A stretch of DNA of 64,000 nucleotides, from positions 310,001 to 374,000 of the forward strand of contig NZ_FNEV01000002.1 of assembly GCF_900100295.1 (NCBI RefSeq), written 5' to 3'. Position 1 is the first letter of the stretch; every line of letters begins with the position of its first letter. The position numbers and the translations under genes are program-made. The stretch is from Salimicrobium halophilum (lineage in GTDB: Bacteria; Bacillota; Bacilli; Bacillales; Halobacillaceae). Below are positions 25,323 to 34,308 of this stretch, in pieces. The notes below the pieces were generated by a model. That model made no database searches. It was not told where the DNA came from and saw only the letters and a program-made list of their open reading frames with translations.

Positions 25323-27143
25323 ATGCTATATCCAATCACTACAGAAACAAGAGGAACGATAGACTTGAACGGAATTTGGGATTTTAAGCTCGATACCGCT
25401 CAGACACTGACAGAGAGCTGGAAGAACAAACCTCTCGAAGATACGATGGAAATGGCTGTGCCGACGTCCTACAACGATGTCGGTGTCGTCGATGAAATCC
25501 GCAACCATGTGGGCTGGGTCTGGTATGAGAGAGAATTCCAGGTTCCCCGTTATATGAAAGAGGAGCGTCTTGTGCTTCGTTTCGGATCTGCGACGCATGA
25601 AGCGAACGTATATGTGAACGGGGAGAAAGTGACCGAGCATAAAGGAGGATTCCTTCCTTTTGAAGCGGAAATCAATGATTACGTAACGTCAGGGAAAAAT
25701 CGATTGACGGTAGCCGTGAACAATATTCTGGATGAAACGACGCTACCGGTAGGCAATTACAAAGAAGAGGAATATGAAGGGTTGGGGAAAGTCGTATCCA
25801 ACGAGCCGAACTTCGACTTTTTCAATTACGCAGGTCTGCACCGCCCGGTGAAAATCTATTCTACTCCTCATACGTACACGAAGGATATCACTATTATTCC
25901 GGACATCGAAGGTTCAGACGGTAAGGTTAAGTATGACGTGGAGACGGAAGGGATAGCCGGGGATGCGAAAATCCAGGTTCTTGACGAAGAAGACCGGGTG
26001 GTGACAGGAGGAGAAGGCTTATCCGGAGAGGTAACGATTAAGAATGCCAACCTGTGGGAGCCGATGGATGCTTATCTTTACACGCTGCGCGTCGAGCTAT
26101 ATGAAGGCGGGGAGCTTGTAGACCAGTATGATCAGCCGTTCGGCGTAAGGACCGTAGAAGTCGCTCACAACGAATTTCTGATCAACGGAAAGCCGTTCTA
26201 CTTCAAAGGTTTCGGAAAGCACGAAGATACCTATATCCATGGTCGGGGATTCGACGAAGCAGCGAACGTCTTAGACTTCAACCTTATGAAATGGATCGGG
26301 GCAAACTCGTTCCGTACCGCACACTACCCGTATTCGGAAGAGATGATGCGTCTTGCCGATCGTCAGGGCATTGTCGTCATCGATGAAACACCGGCCGTCG
26401 GGATTCACCTGAACTTCTCTGTTTCGCTTCTCGGTGGAGCGGAGAGAAGAGAGACTTTCAAGGAAATCGGTACTTTCGAGCATCACCAGCAGGTTATCAG
26501 AGATCTCGTCGCCCGTGACAAAAACCATCCGAGTGTCGTCATGTGGAGCATCGCGAACGAGCCTGCGTCGAACGAAGAGGGAGCGGATGAATACTTCAAA
26601 CCGCTGATCGATCTTGCCAAAGAAGTGGATCCTCAAACGCGTCCGACGACGATCGTCAACATTCTTATGGCACCTCCGGGAGAATGTAAGATTTCCCCGT
26701 ACGTCGACGTCATTTCCATCAACCGCTACTATGGCTGGTACGTCTATGGTGGCAACCTGGAAGTGGCGAAAGTGAAGCTGAAAGAAGAGCTCGACAAGTG
26801 GGCGGAGCTTCATCCAGGAAAACCGGTCATTATGACGGAGTATGGAGCGGACACGATATCCGGCTTCCATGCGATCGATCCGATCATGTTCACCGAAGAA
26901 TACCAGGAGATGTTCCTTGAAGCGAACCATGAAGTCTTCGATGAATCGGAGAACTTCATCGGAGAGCACATCTGGAACTTCGCCGACTTCGAAACGAGTC
27001 CTGGGGTCATCCGCGTCCAGGGAAATAAGAAAGGGATCTTCTCTAGAGAACGTCAGCCGAAAGCCGCGGCTTACTATATGAAAGAACGATGGAAAGGTAT
27101 CCCTCATTACCATTACAAATCCCAAAAGGAAAAAGTTAAGTAA
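25323..27143 (+). CDS. uidA: Beta-glucuronidase, GH2
   Basis: A 606-residue glycoside hydrolase family 2 enzyme releasing D-glucuronate from beta-glucuronides. Sugar-binding domain (about 12-180), immunoglobulin-like domain (182-275) and TIM barrel (277-600) are in order. The acid/base is Glu413 (SIANEPAS) and the nucleophile Glu506 (IMTEYGAD). NRYYGWY matches known beta-glucuronidases, as does the NKKGIF loop that reads the carboxylate of glucuronic acid. There is no signal peptide, so hydrolysis is intracellular after import by the preceding symporter. Last gene of its operon. Confidence 0.95.
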   Translation: MLYPITTETRGTIDLNGIWDFKLDTAQTLTESWKNKPLEDTMEMAVPTSYNDVGVVDEIRNHVGWVWYEREFQVPRYMKEERLVLRFGSATHEANVYVNGEKVTEHKGGFLPFEAEINDYVTSGKNRLTVAVNNILDETTLPVGNYKEEEYEGLGKVVSNEPNFDFFNYAGLHRPVKIYSTPHTYTKDITIIPDIEGSDGKVKYDVETEGIAGDAKIQVLDEEDRVVTGGEGLSGEVTIKNANLWEPMDAYLYTLRVELYEGGELVDQYDQPFGVRTVEVAHNEFLINGKPFYFKGFGKHEDTYIHGRGFDEAANVLDFNLMKWIGANSFRTAHYPYSEEMMRLADRQGIVVIDETPAVGIHLNFSVSLLGGAERRETFKEIGTFEHHQQVIRDLVARDKNHPSVVMWSIANEPASNEEGADEYFKPLIDLAKEVDPQTRPTTIVNILMAPPGECKISPYVDVISINRYYGWYVYGGNLEVAKVKLKEELDKWAELHPGKPVIMTEYGADTISGFHAIDPIMFTEEYQEMFLEANHEVFDESENFIGEHIWNFADFETSPGVIRVQGNKKGIFSRERQPKAAAYYMKERWKGIPHYHYKSQKEKVK

Positions 27144-27146
27144 GAG

Positions 27147-27179
27147 AAATCGCCCGTAGTAGATGCGGGCGATTTTTTT
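27147..27179 (+). terminator. Intrinsic terminator of the uxaC-uidA operon
   Basis: AATCGCCCG...CGGGCGATT stem followed by seven T residues, directly after uidA. Confidence 0.9.
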
Positions 27180-27294
27180 CATGCGTAGGGGAATTATAGA
27201 AATGATTTTGTACAGACGGATCTATTCTGAAAAATGTTTTTATTTATGGTAAAGTAGATACTATCAGTTTTCACGAGTAAAATCGAGAAAACCC

Positions 27295-27323
27295 TTGAAA
27301 AATGAAGCGGTTACATATATTAT
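27295..27323 (+). promoter_or_regulatory. Promoter of the gnd-lar operon with cre-like spacer
   Basis: TTGAAA (27295-27300), 17-base spacer, TATTAT (27318-27323). The spacer holds TGAAGCGGTTACA at the same offset as TGAAACGCTTACA in the uxaC promoter. Confidence 0.7.
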
Positions 27324-27340
27324 ATAAGTAACTGATATTG

Positions 27341-27357
27341 TTTGTTTAGTAAACAAA
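27341..27357. promoter_or_regulatory. ROK repressor operator, gnd side
   Basis: TTTGTTT-AGT-AAACAAA is a perfect inverted repeat (19 bases with flanking G and C), 17 bases downstream of the -10 box. It matches the uxaC operator arm for arm and places both operons in one regulon. Confidence 0.72.
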
Positions 27358-27389
27358 CAAATTAAACGAACGAGAAAAGGAGTATGATT

Positions 27390-28799
27390 ATGTCCAAATC
27401 ACAATTCGGAGTCATAGGTCTGGCGGTCATGGGTAAGAATCTTGCGATGAATGTCGAAAGCCGCGGCTATTCCGTAGCTGTATTCAACCGCACGTATGAG
27501 AAAACAGAAGAGTTTCTCAATAATGAAGCGAAGGGTAAGAACTTCACAGGGGCAGAGACGGTCGAAGAATTCGTCAACTCTCTGGAGACCCCGCGTAAAA
27601 TCATGCTGATGGTCAAAGCAGGACCGGCGACAGACGCTACAATCCAGTCTCTGCTGCCTCACCTGGATAAAGGGGACGTGCTGATCGACGGCGGGAATAC
27701 CCTTTATGAAGAAACGATGCGCAGGAATGAAGAGCTTGCGGAATCCGGCATTCACTTCATCGGTACCGGCGTTTCTGGCGGAGAAGAAGGAGCATTGAAA
27801 GGACCGTCCATCATGCCTGGCGGTCAGAAAGAAGCTTATGAGCTCGTTCGTCCGATTTTTGAAGACATTTCCGCAAAAGTCGACGGCGACTCGTGCACGA
27901 CGTATATCGGTCCGAACGGGGCTGGGCACTTCGTCAAGATGGTCCATAACGGTATCGAATATGGGGACATGCAGCTGATCTCAGAAGCATATGTATTATT
28001 GAAAGATGTGCTTGGAATGGATGCAGATGAGTTACATGAAACGTTCAAAGAGTGGAACGAAGGAGAGCTCGATTCCTACCTTATGGAAATCACTGCGGAC
28101 ATCTTTACGAAAAAGGATGACGATACCGGCAAACCGATGGTCGACGTGATTCTTGATTCTGCTGGTCAGAAGGGAACAGGTAAATGGACGAGCAAGAACG
28201 CTTTGGACCTTGGGGTTCCGCTTCCTCTGATTACAGAGTCTGTATTCGCCCGTTTCATCTCTTCTTTGAAAGAAGAGCGCGTAGAAGCAAGCAAAGTATT
28301 CTCCGGCCCTGAAATCTCTTATGACGGAGATAGAAAGGAACTCATCGAAGCGATCCGAAAAGCGCTTTACATGAGCAAAATCGCTTCTTACGCTCAAGGA
28401 TTCGCTCAGATGCGTCAGGCGAGTGAAGAGTACGGTTGGGACTTGAACTACGGAGATATCGCTATGATCTGGAGAGGCGGCTGTATCATCCGTGCCCGTT
28501 TCCTGCAGAAGATCAAAGAAGCGTACGACCGTGAACCGGAACTGAACAACCTGCTTCTCGACGAGTATTTCAAAGGTATCGTAGAAGATTATCAGGGTGC
28601 GCTTCGTGAAGTCGTAAGTGTCGCTGTGAAAAATGGAATTGCTGTACCGACCTTGCAGAGTGCTATCGCTTATTATGATAGCTACCGTACAGCGGACCTT
28701 CCGGCGAACCTGATCCAGGCTCAGCGTGACTACTTCGGTGCACACACGTACAAGCGTAAAGATAAAGAAGGAACGTTCCATACGGAGTGGCTGAAGTAA
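27390..28799 (+). CDS. gnd: 6-phosphogluconate dehydrogenase (decarboxylating)
   Basis: A 469-residue enzyme oxidising 6-phosphogluconate to ribulose 5-phosphate and CO2. The N-terminal Rossmann motif is [10 protein letters not shown]. Substrate and catalytic segments are [42 protein letters not shown] and, near the end, [22 protein letters not shown]. Length equals the Bacillus GntZ/GndA type. ATG 27390 is seven bases from AAAAGGAG; ATG 27384 would be too near. It leads the second operon, and its placement with gluconokinase and Lar genes suggests a dedicated catabolic copy. Confidence 0.95.
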   Translation: MSKSQFGVIGLAVMGKNLAMNVESRGYSVAVFNRTYEKTEEFLNNEAKGKNFTGAETVEEFVNSLETPRKIMLMVKAGPATDATIQSLLPHLDKGDVLIDGGNTLYEETMRRNEELAESGIHFIGTGVSGGEEGALKGPSIMPGGQKEAYELVRPIFEDISAKVDGDSCTTYIGPNGAGHFVKMVHNGIEYGDMQLISEAYVLLKDVLGMDADELHETFKEWNEGELDSYLMEITADIFTKKDDDTGKPMVDVILDSAGQKGTGKWTSKNALDLGVPLPLITESVFARFISSLKEERVEASKVFSGPEISYDGDRKELIEAIRKALYMSKIASYAQGFAQMRQASEEYGWDLNYGDIAMIWRGGCIIRARFLQKIKEAYDREPELNNLLLDEYFKGIVEDYQGALREVVSVAVKNGIAVPTLQSAIAYYDSYRTADLPANLIQAQRDYFGAHTYKRKDKEGTFHTEWLK

Positions 28800-28800
28800 G

Positions 28801-29640
28801 ATGAAGACATTATATTTTGATTGCTTCTCCGGCATCAGCGGCGACATGACGATCGCCGCTCTCCTCGATGCCGGGGGAGATTTTCATAAATTAGAAGCTG
28901 AACTCGCCAAGCTATCATTTGAAGATGAATATGAACTAGGGTATACGAAGGTGAATAAAAATGGAATCATGAGTGGTTTGTTTACAGTTGGTTTGTTGTC
29001 TGAACAAACAAATGGAACGTCTAACCACGATCACGAGCATAGTCATGATCATCACCACGGGCATCATCATGAGTACAACCACCATCACCATCATGGCCAT
29101 AGCCACGGACACGCTCACGGGCATCACCATCATCTTTCGTATAAAGACATCAAAACGATGATCGAAGATTCCCAACTGGCTCCTACGGTAAAAGAGAAAG
29201 CGCTTAAAATTTTCGAAATCATCGGCTATGCGGAAGGGAAGATCCACGGCATGGCTCTTGAGGACGTTCATTTCCACGAAGTCGGTGCCGTCGATTCCAT
29301 CATCGATATCGTAGGAGCGGCTATTCTGATCGAGGATCTGCAGGTAGATCGGATAGTTTCTTCCCCGGTGCCTACCGGATCCGGTCATATTCATATCGAC
29401 CACGGAACCTATCCGGTTCCGGCCCCGGCGACGCTTGAATGTCTGAAAGGGGTTCCTTTGAAAGAAAGCAGTTTGAAAGCGGAACTGACGACACCTACGG
29501 GAGCGGGGATCATCAAAGCTCTCGTCGACGAGTTCCGTACGATACCTCCGATGACCGTCGAAAGAATCGGATACGGAGCAGGTACAAAAACGTTTGAAGA
29601 CCATCCGAATGTCCTACGTGTCATGATCGGAGATAATTGA
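28801..29640 (+). CDS. larC: LarC N-terminal part (LarC1): nickel insertion into the pincer cofactor
   Basis: A 279-residue protein matching the N-terminal two thirds of LarC, which inserts nickel into the pyridinium-dithiocarboxylate cofactor. It begins TLYFDCFSGISGDM, has a long histidine-rich stretch (about residues 76-111), and carries AVDSIIDIVGAA and TPTGAGIIKAL. It ends at its own TGA. The C-terminal part is encoded 4.2 kb downstream at 33823. In Lactobacillus plantarum the two parts adjoin and are joined by programmed frameshifting; here they cannot be. It starts one base after the gnd stop. Confidence 0.92.
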   Translation: MKTLYFDCFSGISGDMTIAALLDAGGDFHKLEAELAKLSFEDEYELGYTKVNKNGIMSGLFTVGLLSEQTNGTSNHDHEHSHDHHHGHHHEYNHHHHHGHSHGHAHGHHHHLSYKDIKTMIEDSQLAPTVKEKALKIFEIIGYAEGKIHGMALEDVHFHEVGAVDSIIDIVGAAILIEDLQVDRIVSSPVPTGSGHIHIDHGTYPVPAPATLECLKGVPLKESSLKAELTTPTGAGIIKALVDEFRTIPPMTVERIGYGAGTKTFEDHPNVLRVMIGDN

Positions 29641-29652
29641 GGAGGGAGTAAT

Positions 29653-30291
29653 ATGGAAGCAGGACTGTTGGCTGTATTCGCCGTAGGTTTTTTTCTCGGG
29701 ATCAAGCATGCGATTGAACCGGACCATATCATCGCTGTATCCACCATCGCCAGTGAAAGTGACAAATGGATCCGTTCGTCACTCGCCGGTGTGTATTGGG
29801 GTATCGGTCATACGGCGACATTGTTCCTTGTAGGTATAAGTTTTATAGTGATGAAAGGGAGCATTCCCGAAACCTGGGCGATGTCTCTGGAGTTCCTTGT
29901 AGGGGTGATGCTCGTTTATCTCGGCATTCAGGCTCTTATCTTTTACAAGAAGCAGAAGGAAGCGAGCGCTCCGCGCAAAAATTCCAAATCGATGTTCATC
30001 GGTTTCATCCACGGGCTTGCGGGAAGCGGAGCGATGATCATTGCGACGATGAGCATGGTGGACAGTATCGTACTTGCAGGCGTCTACATTCTCATTTTCG
30101 GGGTAGGGACTGTGGTAGGAATGCTTTTGTTCACGACCTTGCTCGGCATCCCTTTTATGCTGACGAAGCACAAAGAGAAGTTGAATCATCGCCTCGTACA
30201 AGTCACAGGCGCTGTCAGTCTCGTTTTCGGTGTGTACTACATGTACGGTCTCGGAATTGAGGACGGACTATTTCAGTTATGGTTCTCCTGA
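29653..30291 (+). CDS. Nickel/cobalt permease-like protein (UreH/NiCoT type)
   Basis: A 212-residue membrane protein with about six segments. HAIEPDH (about 20-26) is the H-x4-DH metal motif of NiCoT/UreH permeases, and YWGIGHTATLFLVG is the second family motif. It lies between larC1 and larA-like genes, which argues for nickel supply to the LarA cofactor. AGGAGGGAG precedes the ATG. Cobalt cannot be excluded by sequence, but the context makes nickel much more likely. Confidence 0.85.
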   Translation: MEAGLLAVFAVGFFLGIKHAIEPDHIIAVSTIASESDKWIRSSLAGVYWGIGHTATLFLVGISFIVMKGSIPETWAMSLEFLVGVMLVYLGIQALIFYKKQKEASAPRKNSKSMFIGFIHGLAGSGAMIIATMSMVDSIVLAGVYILIFGVGTVVGMLLFTTLLGIPFMLTKHKEKLNHRLVQVTGAVSLVFGVYYMYGLGIEDGLFQLWFS

Positions 30292-30323
30292 TTCGGAGCA
30301 TTAGGAAAAGGAGGGGAAAGGTT

Positions 30324-31589
30324 ATGGGGATTTTACACGATCTCGTCAAAGATATCCCACTTCCGAAGATGGCGAAAGTGGAGCAGAATTTCGACAAAAC
30401 GGAACTTCAGCATTTTGAACATGAACTGAAACGAAAGCTTGAAGAGGAAGTGGACACTTCGAAAATAGAACCGGGAATGAAGATCGCTGTAGCTGTAGGC
30501 AGCCGCGGCATCGACAAGTTGGTGGAAATGACCGAAGGAACTATCCGTTTTTTGAAGGACCTCGGTGCTGAACCTTTCATCGTTCCCAGCATGGGGAGTC
30601 ACGGCGGGGCTACCGCGGAAGGACAGAAGGAAGTACTTGAACACCTCGGCGTCACGGAAGAAGCCGTAGGGGCGCCGATCCATTCTTCCATGGAAGTCGT
30701 GAAAGTGGGAGAACTGGACAAAGGGCTTCCGATTTTCATTGATAAACTGGCTTCTGAATCGGACGGCATCGTCGTGCTGAACCGGGTGAAACCACATACT
30801 GCCTTTCGTGGTCCGGTCGAGAGTGGTATTATGAAAATGATATCCATCGGCCTCGGCAAGCAGAGGGGTGCGGAAACGTGTCACCAGCTCGGATTCAAGC
30901 ACATGCATGAGCATGTCCCGCAGATGGCAGAGATTACGATGAAACGTATGCCTATTCTATTTGCCGTGGCTACGGTGGAGAACGCGTTCGATAAGGTGAA
31001 GCGTCTCGAAGTGATGATGCCCGAAGATGTCTACGAAAAAGAGAAAGAGCTGCAACAGCTAGCGAAGGAATCGTTGCCGAAAATTTTCTTCGATCAGATC
31101 GATGTCCTTATCATCGATGAAATCGGAAAGAATATAAGCGGAGATGGAATGGACCCGAACATTACGGGACGTTATCCTACCCCTTATGCCCATGGAGGAC
31201 CGGATGTCACCAAAATGGTGATACTCGATCTGACGAAGGAAACCGGTGGCAATGCCAACGGAGTCGGAACCGCCGACTTCACGACGGAGCGCGTCGTCGA
31301 TAAGATGGATCGTCATGCCACTTATGCAAACGGTCTCACTTCGACGGTCGTCGGTCCTACCCATATTTCCACAGCGATGGAGAATGACAGGGAAGCGATC
31401 CAGGCAGCGATCAAAACGTGTAACATCCTCGATTTCACGAACGTTCGCATGGTCCGTATCAAGAATACGCTCGAGATCGGTGAGATCGAAGTATCGGAAG
31501 TGATGCTTCAGGACGTGTCGGACAACGAAGAAACGAAGCAGGTATCTGAACTGTATGACCTTCCCTTCAAGGACGGGAATTTACGGTAA
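30324..31589 (+). CDS. LarA-family nickel-pincer racemase/epimerase; predicted mannonate/gluconate 2-epimerase
   Basis: A 421-residue member of the LarA superfamily (nickel-dependent 2-hydroxyacid racemases/epimerases), close in length to lactate racemase. N-terminal part: VAVGSRGIDK (Arg61) and MGSHGG (His93). Core: VKPHTAF (His158) and SGIMKM (Lys171, candidate cofactor-binding lysine), followed by IGLGKQRGA. The core spacing differs from L. plantarum LarA, so this is a different subgroup. The neighbours are gluconokinase, phosphogluconate dehydrogenase and the mannonate-forming pathway. I therefore infer epimerisation at C2 between mannonate and gluconate. A D-gluconate 2-epimerase has been reported in this superfamily. 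ATG 30324 follows AAGGAGGGG. Confidence 0.8.
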   Translation: MGILHDLVKDIPLPKMAKVEQNFDKTELQHFEHELKRKLEEEVDTSKIEPGMKIAVAVGSRGIDKLVEMTEGTIRFLKDLGAEPFIVPSMGSHGGATAEGQKEVLEHLGVTEEAVGAPIHSSMEVVKVGELDKGLPIFIDKLASESDGIVVLNRVKPHTAFRGPVESGIMKMISIGLGKQRGAETCHQLGFKHMHEHVPQMAEITMKRMPILFAVATVENAFDKVKRLEVMMPEDVYEKEKELQQLAKESLPKIFFDQIDVLIIDEIGKNISGDGMDPNITGRYPTPYAHGGPDVTKMVILDLTKETGGNANGVGTADFTTERVVDKMDRHATYANGLTSTVVGPTHISTAMENDREAIQAAIKTCNILDFTNVRMVRIKNTLEIGEIEVSEVMLQDVSDNEETKQVSELYDLPFKDGNLR

Positions 31590-31604
31590 ACGGTGGTGGA
31601 GGAA

Positions 31605-33053
31605 ATGCAAGAAGGATTAGTGATAGGACTCGATATAGGTACGACAAGCGCAAAAGCCGTCCTTTTCGAAACGAATGGGAAAGTCGTCAAGGAAACGGAA
31701 GAGAAGCTCGAGACGCTCCATCCTTTTGATGGTGCAGCAGAGCAGGATCCTATAGATGTAGAGGAGAAGGCGAGACTTGCCCTGACCTCGCTTATGGAAA
31801 ATATAGATAAGTCGCGTATTCTGGCAGGAGGGTTCTCGGCAGCGATGCACTCCTTCCTATTCGTAGATGGTGAGGAACGACCTCTGTCGCATGCAGCTCT
31901 CTGGTCGGATGCGAGGAGTCTGGAAGATGTCGAAGCTTTTCCGATGAAGGAAACGATCTATGAAAAGACAGGAACGCCGATTCACCCGATGACGCCGCTG
32001 GTGAAACTATTCCACCATAAGCGGGCGGAGACGGAAGCGTATAGAAAAGCGAAAGGCGTTCGTTCCCTGAAAGAATATATCATTTACAGCTGGTTCGGAG
32101 ATAAGGTTACGGATTATTCGATGGCTTCTGCGACGGGGATGTATAATATCCAGGAAAGTGACTGGGATGAACAGGCGCTTGGAATCGCCGGGATCGACAA
32201 AGGGATGCTAAACCCGATTGCAGCTCCGGATACGAAACTGTCTCTGATCAATACGGAGATCGCCGGAGAGGTCGGGTTGCCGGAAGGGGTTCCTTTTTAC
32301 CTCGGCGCCTGTGACGGGCAGCTCGCCAACCTTGGGGATGGGGCGATTGCGCCGGGAGAAGTCGCGATTTCCGCAGGTACGAGTGGAGCGATCCGCCAGT
32401 TCGCGAAGAATCCTTCTATCGATAAAGACAGGGAAACGTTCACGTATGCATTTGAGAAGGACTCTTTCATCGTCGGCGGTCCTACGAACAACGGCGGAAT
32501 CATTTTGCAGTGGATCAAAGAAGTGATGGGCTTCCAGGGTACGACAACCGAACTCACAGCTCTTGCTGAAGACGTAGCACCAGGAGCGGATGGTGTACTG
32601 TTCATCCCCCATGTGAATGGGGAGCGTTCTCCAGTCTGGGACCAGGGAGCTCGCGGAAGTTTTCACAACTTATCCATTCAGCACAAGCAACCTCATTTCG
32701 TAAGAGCTTGTCTTGAAGGTATCGCGTTTAACCTGTATCACATCGGCCAATCGGTGGAGCGGATGGCCGGGGAGCCGAAGCGGATCCGAATGAACGGAGG
32801 GCTTTCGAAATCCCGTCTGTTCGTTCAGATACTCGCCGATGTTTTCGGCCATGACGTAGAGCTTTCTGAGACCCACCACAGTGCCGCCTGGGGAGCTGCG
32901 TGGACGGCTCTTGTCGGTGCCGGCTATGCGGAATCCTATGAAGCGATACGTGAATACTCCCCTGTAAGTGAAGTGATCAACTATGATAGGGATAGACATG
33001 AAGTCTATCAAAACGTATTCAAAAAGTATCATCGACTCGTCCAGAGAGGATGA
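31605..33053 (+). CDS. gntK: Gluconokinase-like FGGY kinase
   Basis: A 482-residue FGGY-family sugar kinase, most like GntK of Bacillus, which makes 6-phosphogluconate from gluconate and ATP. The N-terminal phosphate loop is GLDIGTTSAKAVLFE, the hinge is SAGTSGAIRQFA, and the C-terminal ATP site is FIPHVNGERSPVWDQGARG with MNGGLSKSRLF. The start is taken as ATG 31605 behind GGTGGTGGAGG, though GTG 31593 is possible. Its product is the substrate of the gnd product at the head of the operon. FGGY kinases of other sugars look similar, so the assignment leans on context. Confidence 0.88.
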   Translation: MQEGLVIGLDIGTTSAKAVLFETNGKVVKETEEKLETLHPFDGAAEQDPIDVEEKARLALTSLMENIDKSRILAGGFSAAMHSFLFVDGEERPLSHAALWSDARSLEDVEAFPMKETIYEKTGTPIHPMTPLVKLFHHKRAETEAYRKAKGVRSLKEYIIYSWFGDKVTDYSMASATGMYNIQESDWDEQALGIAGIDKGMLNPIAAPDTKLSLINTEIAGEVGLPEGVPFYLGACDGQLANLGDGAIAPGEVAISAGTSGAIRQFAKNPSIDKDRETFTYAFEKDSFIVGGPTNNGGIILQWIKEVMGFQGTTTELTALAEDVAPGADGVLFIPHVNGERSPVWDQGARGSFHNLSIQHKQPHFVRACLEGIAFNLYHIGQSVERMAGEPKRIRMNGGLSKSRLFVQILADVFGHDVELSETHHSAAWGAAWTALVGAGYAESYEAIREYSPVSEVINYDRDRHEVYQNVFKKYHRLVQRG

Positions 33054-33058
33054 TTGGG

Positions 33059-33790
33059 ATGGATGACATACTACAAGCGCTTGAGGCGGGAGAACTCTCA
33101 GCAGAACAAGCGAAAGTAAAACTTACGAGCTACGATAATCTCGGGTTTGCGAAAGTCGATCGGCAACGACAAGAGCGGACAGGCTTCCCGGAAGTCGTGT
33201 ACGGAGAAGGGAAAACCGCTGATGAAATCATCCGTATTTTCCGATCTCTGAAAGAACATTCAGAAGTATTGCTCGCGACCAGAATCGACGAAGAAAAGGG
33301 GCGGAAGATCGTCGAGGTACACGACGACTGCACGTTCGACGAGCGATCAGGAACGGTTTATAAAAAGAAGCCACTAGAAGACACCGAGCATTATATCGCG
33401 GTCGTCTGTGCCGGAACGTCTGATTTAGCGGTAGCAGAAGAAGCCGCGATTACGGCTGAAGTATTCGGTGTAAGAGTCGAGCGCGTATATGACGTAGGCG
33501 TAGCCGGGTTGCACAGGTTACTTGGAGAAATCGAAAGAATACGAGCCGCTCGCGTGTCGATCGTAGTCGCCGGAATGGAAGGGGCCCTGCCGAGTGTCGT
33601 CGGAGGACTTGTTGCTCATCCGGTGCTCGCGGTGCCGACGAGTGTCGGATACGGCGCGAACTTCGGAGGTGTCTCTGCCTTACTTTCGATGCTCAATTCC
33701 TGCTCTTCGGGCATCAGTGTCGTGAACATTGATAACGGTTTCGGAGCAGCGTATAATGCAGTCATGATTGAAAAAATGGCGGGTAGCTGA
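33059..33790 (+). CDS. larB: LarB, pyridinium-dicarboxylate synthase for the nickel-pincer cofactor
   Basis: A 243-residue LarB, related to PurE. It carboxylates and hydrolyses nicotinate adenine dinucleotide in the first step of pincer-cofactor synthesis. Family blocks are YGEGKTADEIIRI, HYIAVVCAGTSDLAVAEEA, YDVGVAGLHRLL, VVAGMEGALPSVVGGLV and SCSSGISVVNIDNGFGAAY. ATG 33059 is nine bases from AGAGAGG; ATG 33050 overlaps the kinase stop (ATGA) and is less well spaced. Either way it is translationally coupled to the kinase. Confidence 0.94.
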   Translation: MDDILQALEAGELSAEQAKVKLTSYDNLGFAKVDRQRQERTGFPEVVYGEGKTADEIIRIFRSLKEHSEVLLATRIDEEKGRKIVEVHDDCTFDERSGTVYKKKPLEDTEHYIAVVCAGTSDLAVAEEAAITAEVFGVRVERVYDVGVAGLHRLLGEIERIRAARVSIVVAGMEGALPSVVGGLVAHPVLAVPTSVGYGANFGGVSALLSMLNSCSSGISVVNIDNGFGAAYNAVMIEKMAGS

Positions 33791-33822
33791 TCATCTTGGG
33801 TAAGAAAGGAGCTCTGTAAATC

Positions 33823-34308
33823 ATGAAAGCCGAGGACGAGTACCATATCGATGATAAAATGATGAAAATCGAAGTCAACCTCGATGATACTCCCGGTGAA
33901 TGGCTCGGCTTCGTGATGGAGGAGCTTTTCGACAAGGGGGCGAACGATGTCTATTATACGCCGATCTATATGAAGAAGAATCGGCCGGGCGTTCTCTTAC
34001 AGGTCTTATGTAGCGAGGAAGAACTTGATATAATGAAGGAAGTGATTCTTCGGGAAACGACGACGCTTGGGATCCGCTATCATCCGCTGACGGTAGAACG
34101 ATCCGAGAGAAAGTTCAAAACGGTGGAAACGAAATTCGGTCCCGTGCCAGTGAAAGTCGGCCTGAAGAACGGAGAAGTTTTTCAACTGGCTCCTGAATAC
34201 GAAGAATGCAGAACGATAGCGAAGAAGGAAAAGGTTCCTCTCAAAGTGGTGTATCAGGAAGTGTGGAAATCGATAGAGTCCTATGAAGGAGGAGAAGAGT
34301 ATGAGTAA
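33823..34308 (+). CDS. larC2: LarC C-terminal part (LarC2)
   Basis: A 161-residue protein matching the C-terminal domain of LarC: VNLDDTPGEWLGFVMEELFDKGANDVYYTPIYMKKNRPG, then RETTTLGIRYHPLTVERSERKF. It has its own AAAGGAG and ATG, so it is made as a separate polypeptide. It should assemble with the LarC1 encoded at 28801 to give a working nickel insertase. The end overlaps the larE start by eight bases. Confidence 0.93.
   Translation: MKAEDEYHIDDKMMKIEVNLDDTPGEWLGFVMEELFDKGANDVYYTPIYMKKNRPGVLLQVLCSEEELDIMKEVILRETTTLGIRYHPLTVERSERKFKTVETKFGPVPVKVGLKNGEVFQLAPEYEECRTIAKKEKVPLKVVYQEVWKSIESYEGGEEYE

Noticed and set aside
28801-29700. Programmed frameshift joining LarC1 and LarC2
   Set aside because: The region after the LarC1 stop encodes the nickel permease; LarC2 lies 4.2 kb away with its own start.
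30324-31589. Plain lactate racemase working with LutABC
   Set aside because: The gene is in a ROK-controlled operon with gluconokinase and phosphogluconate dehydrogenase, its active-site segment differs from LarA, and the lut operon has a different operator.
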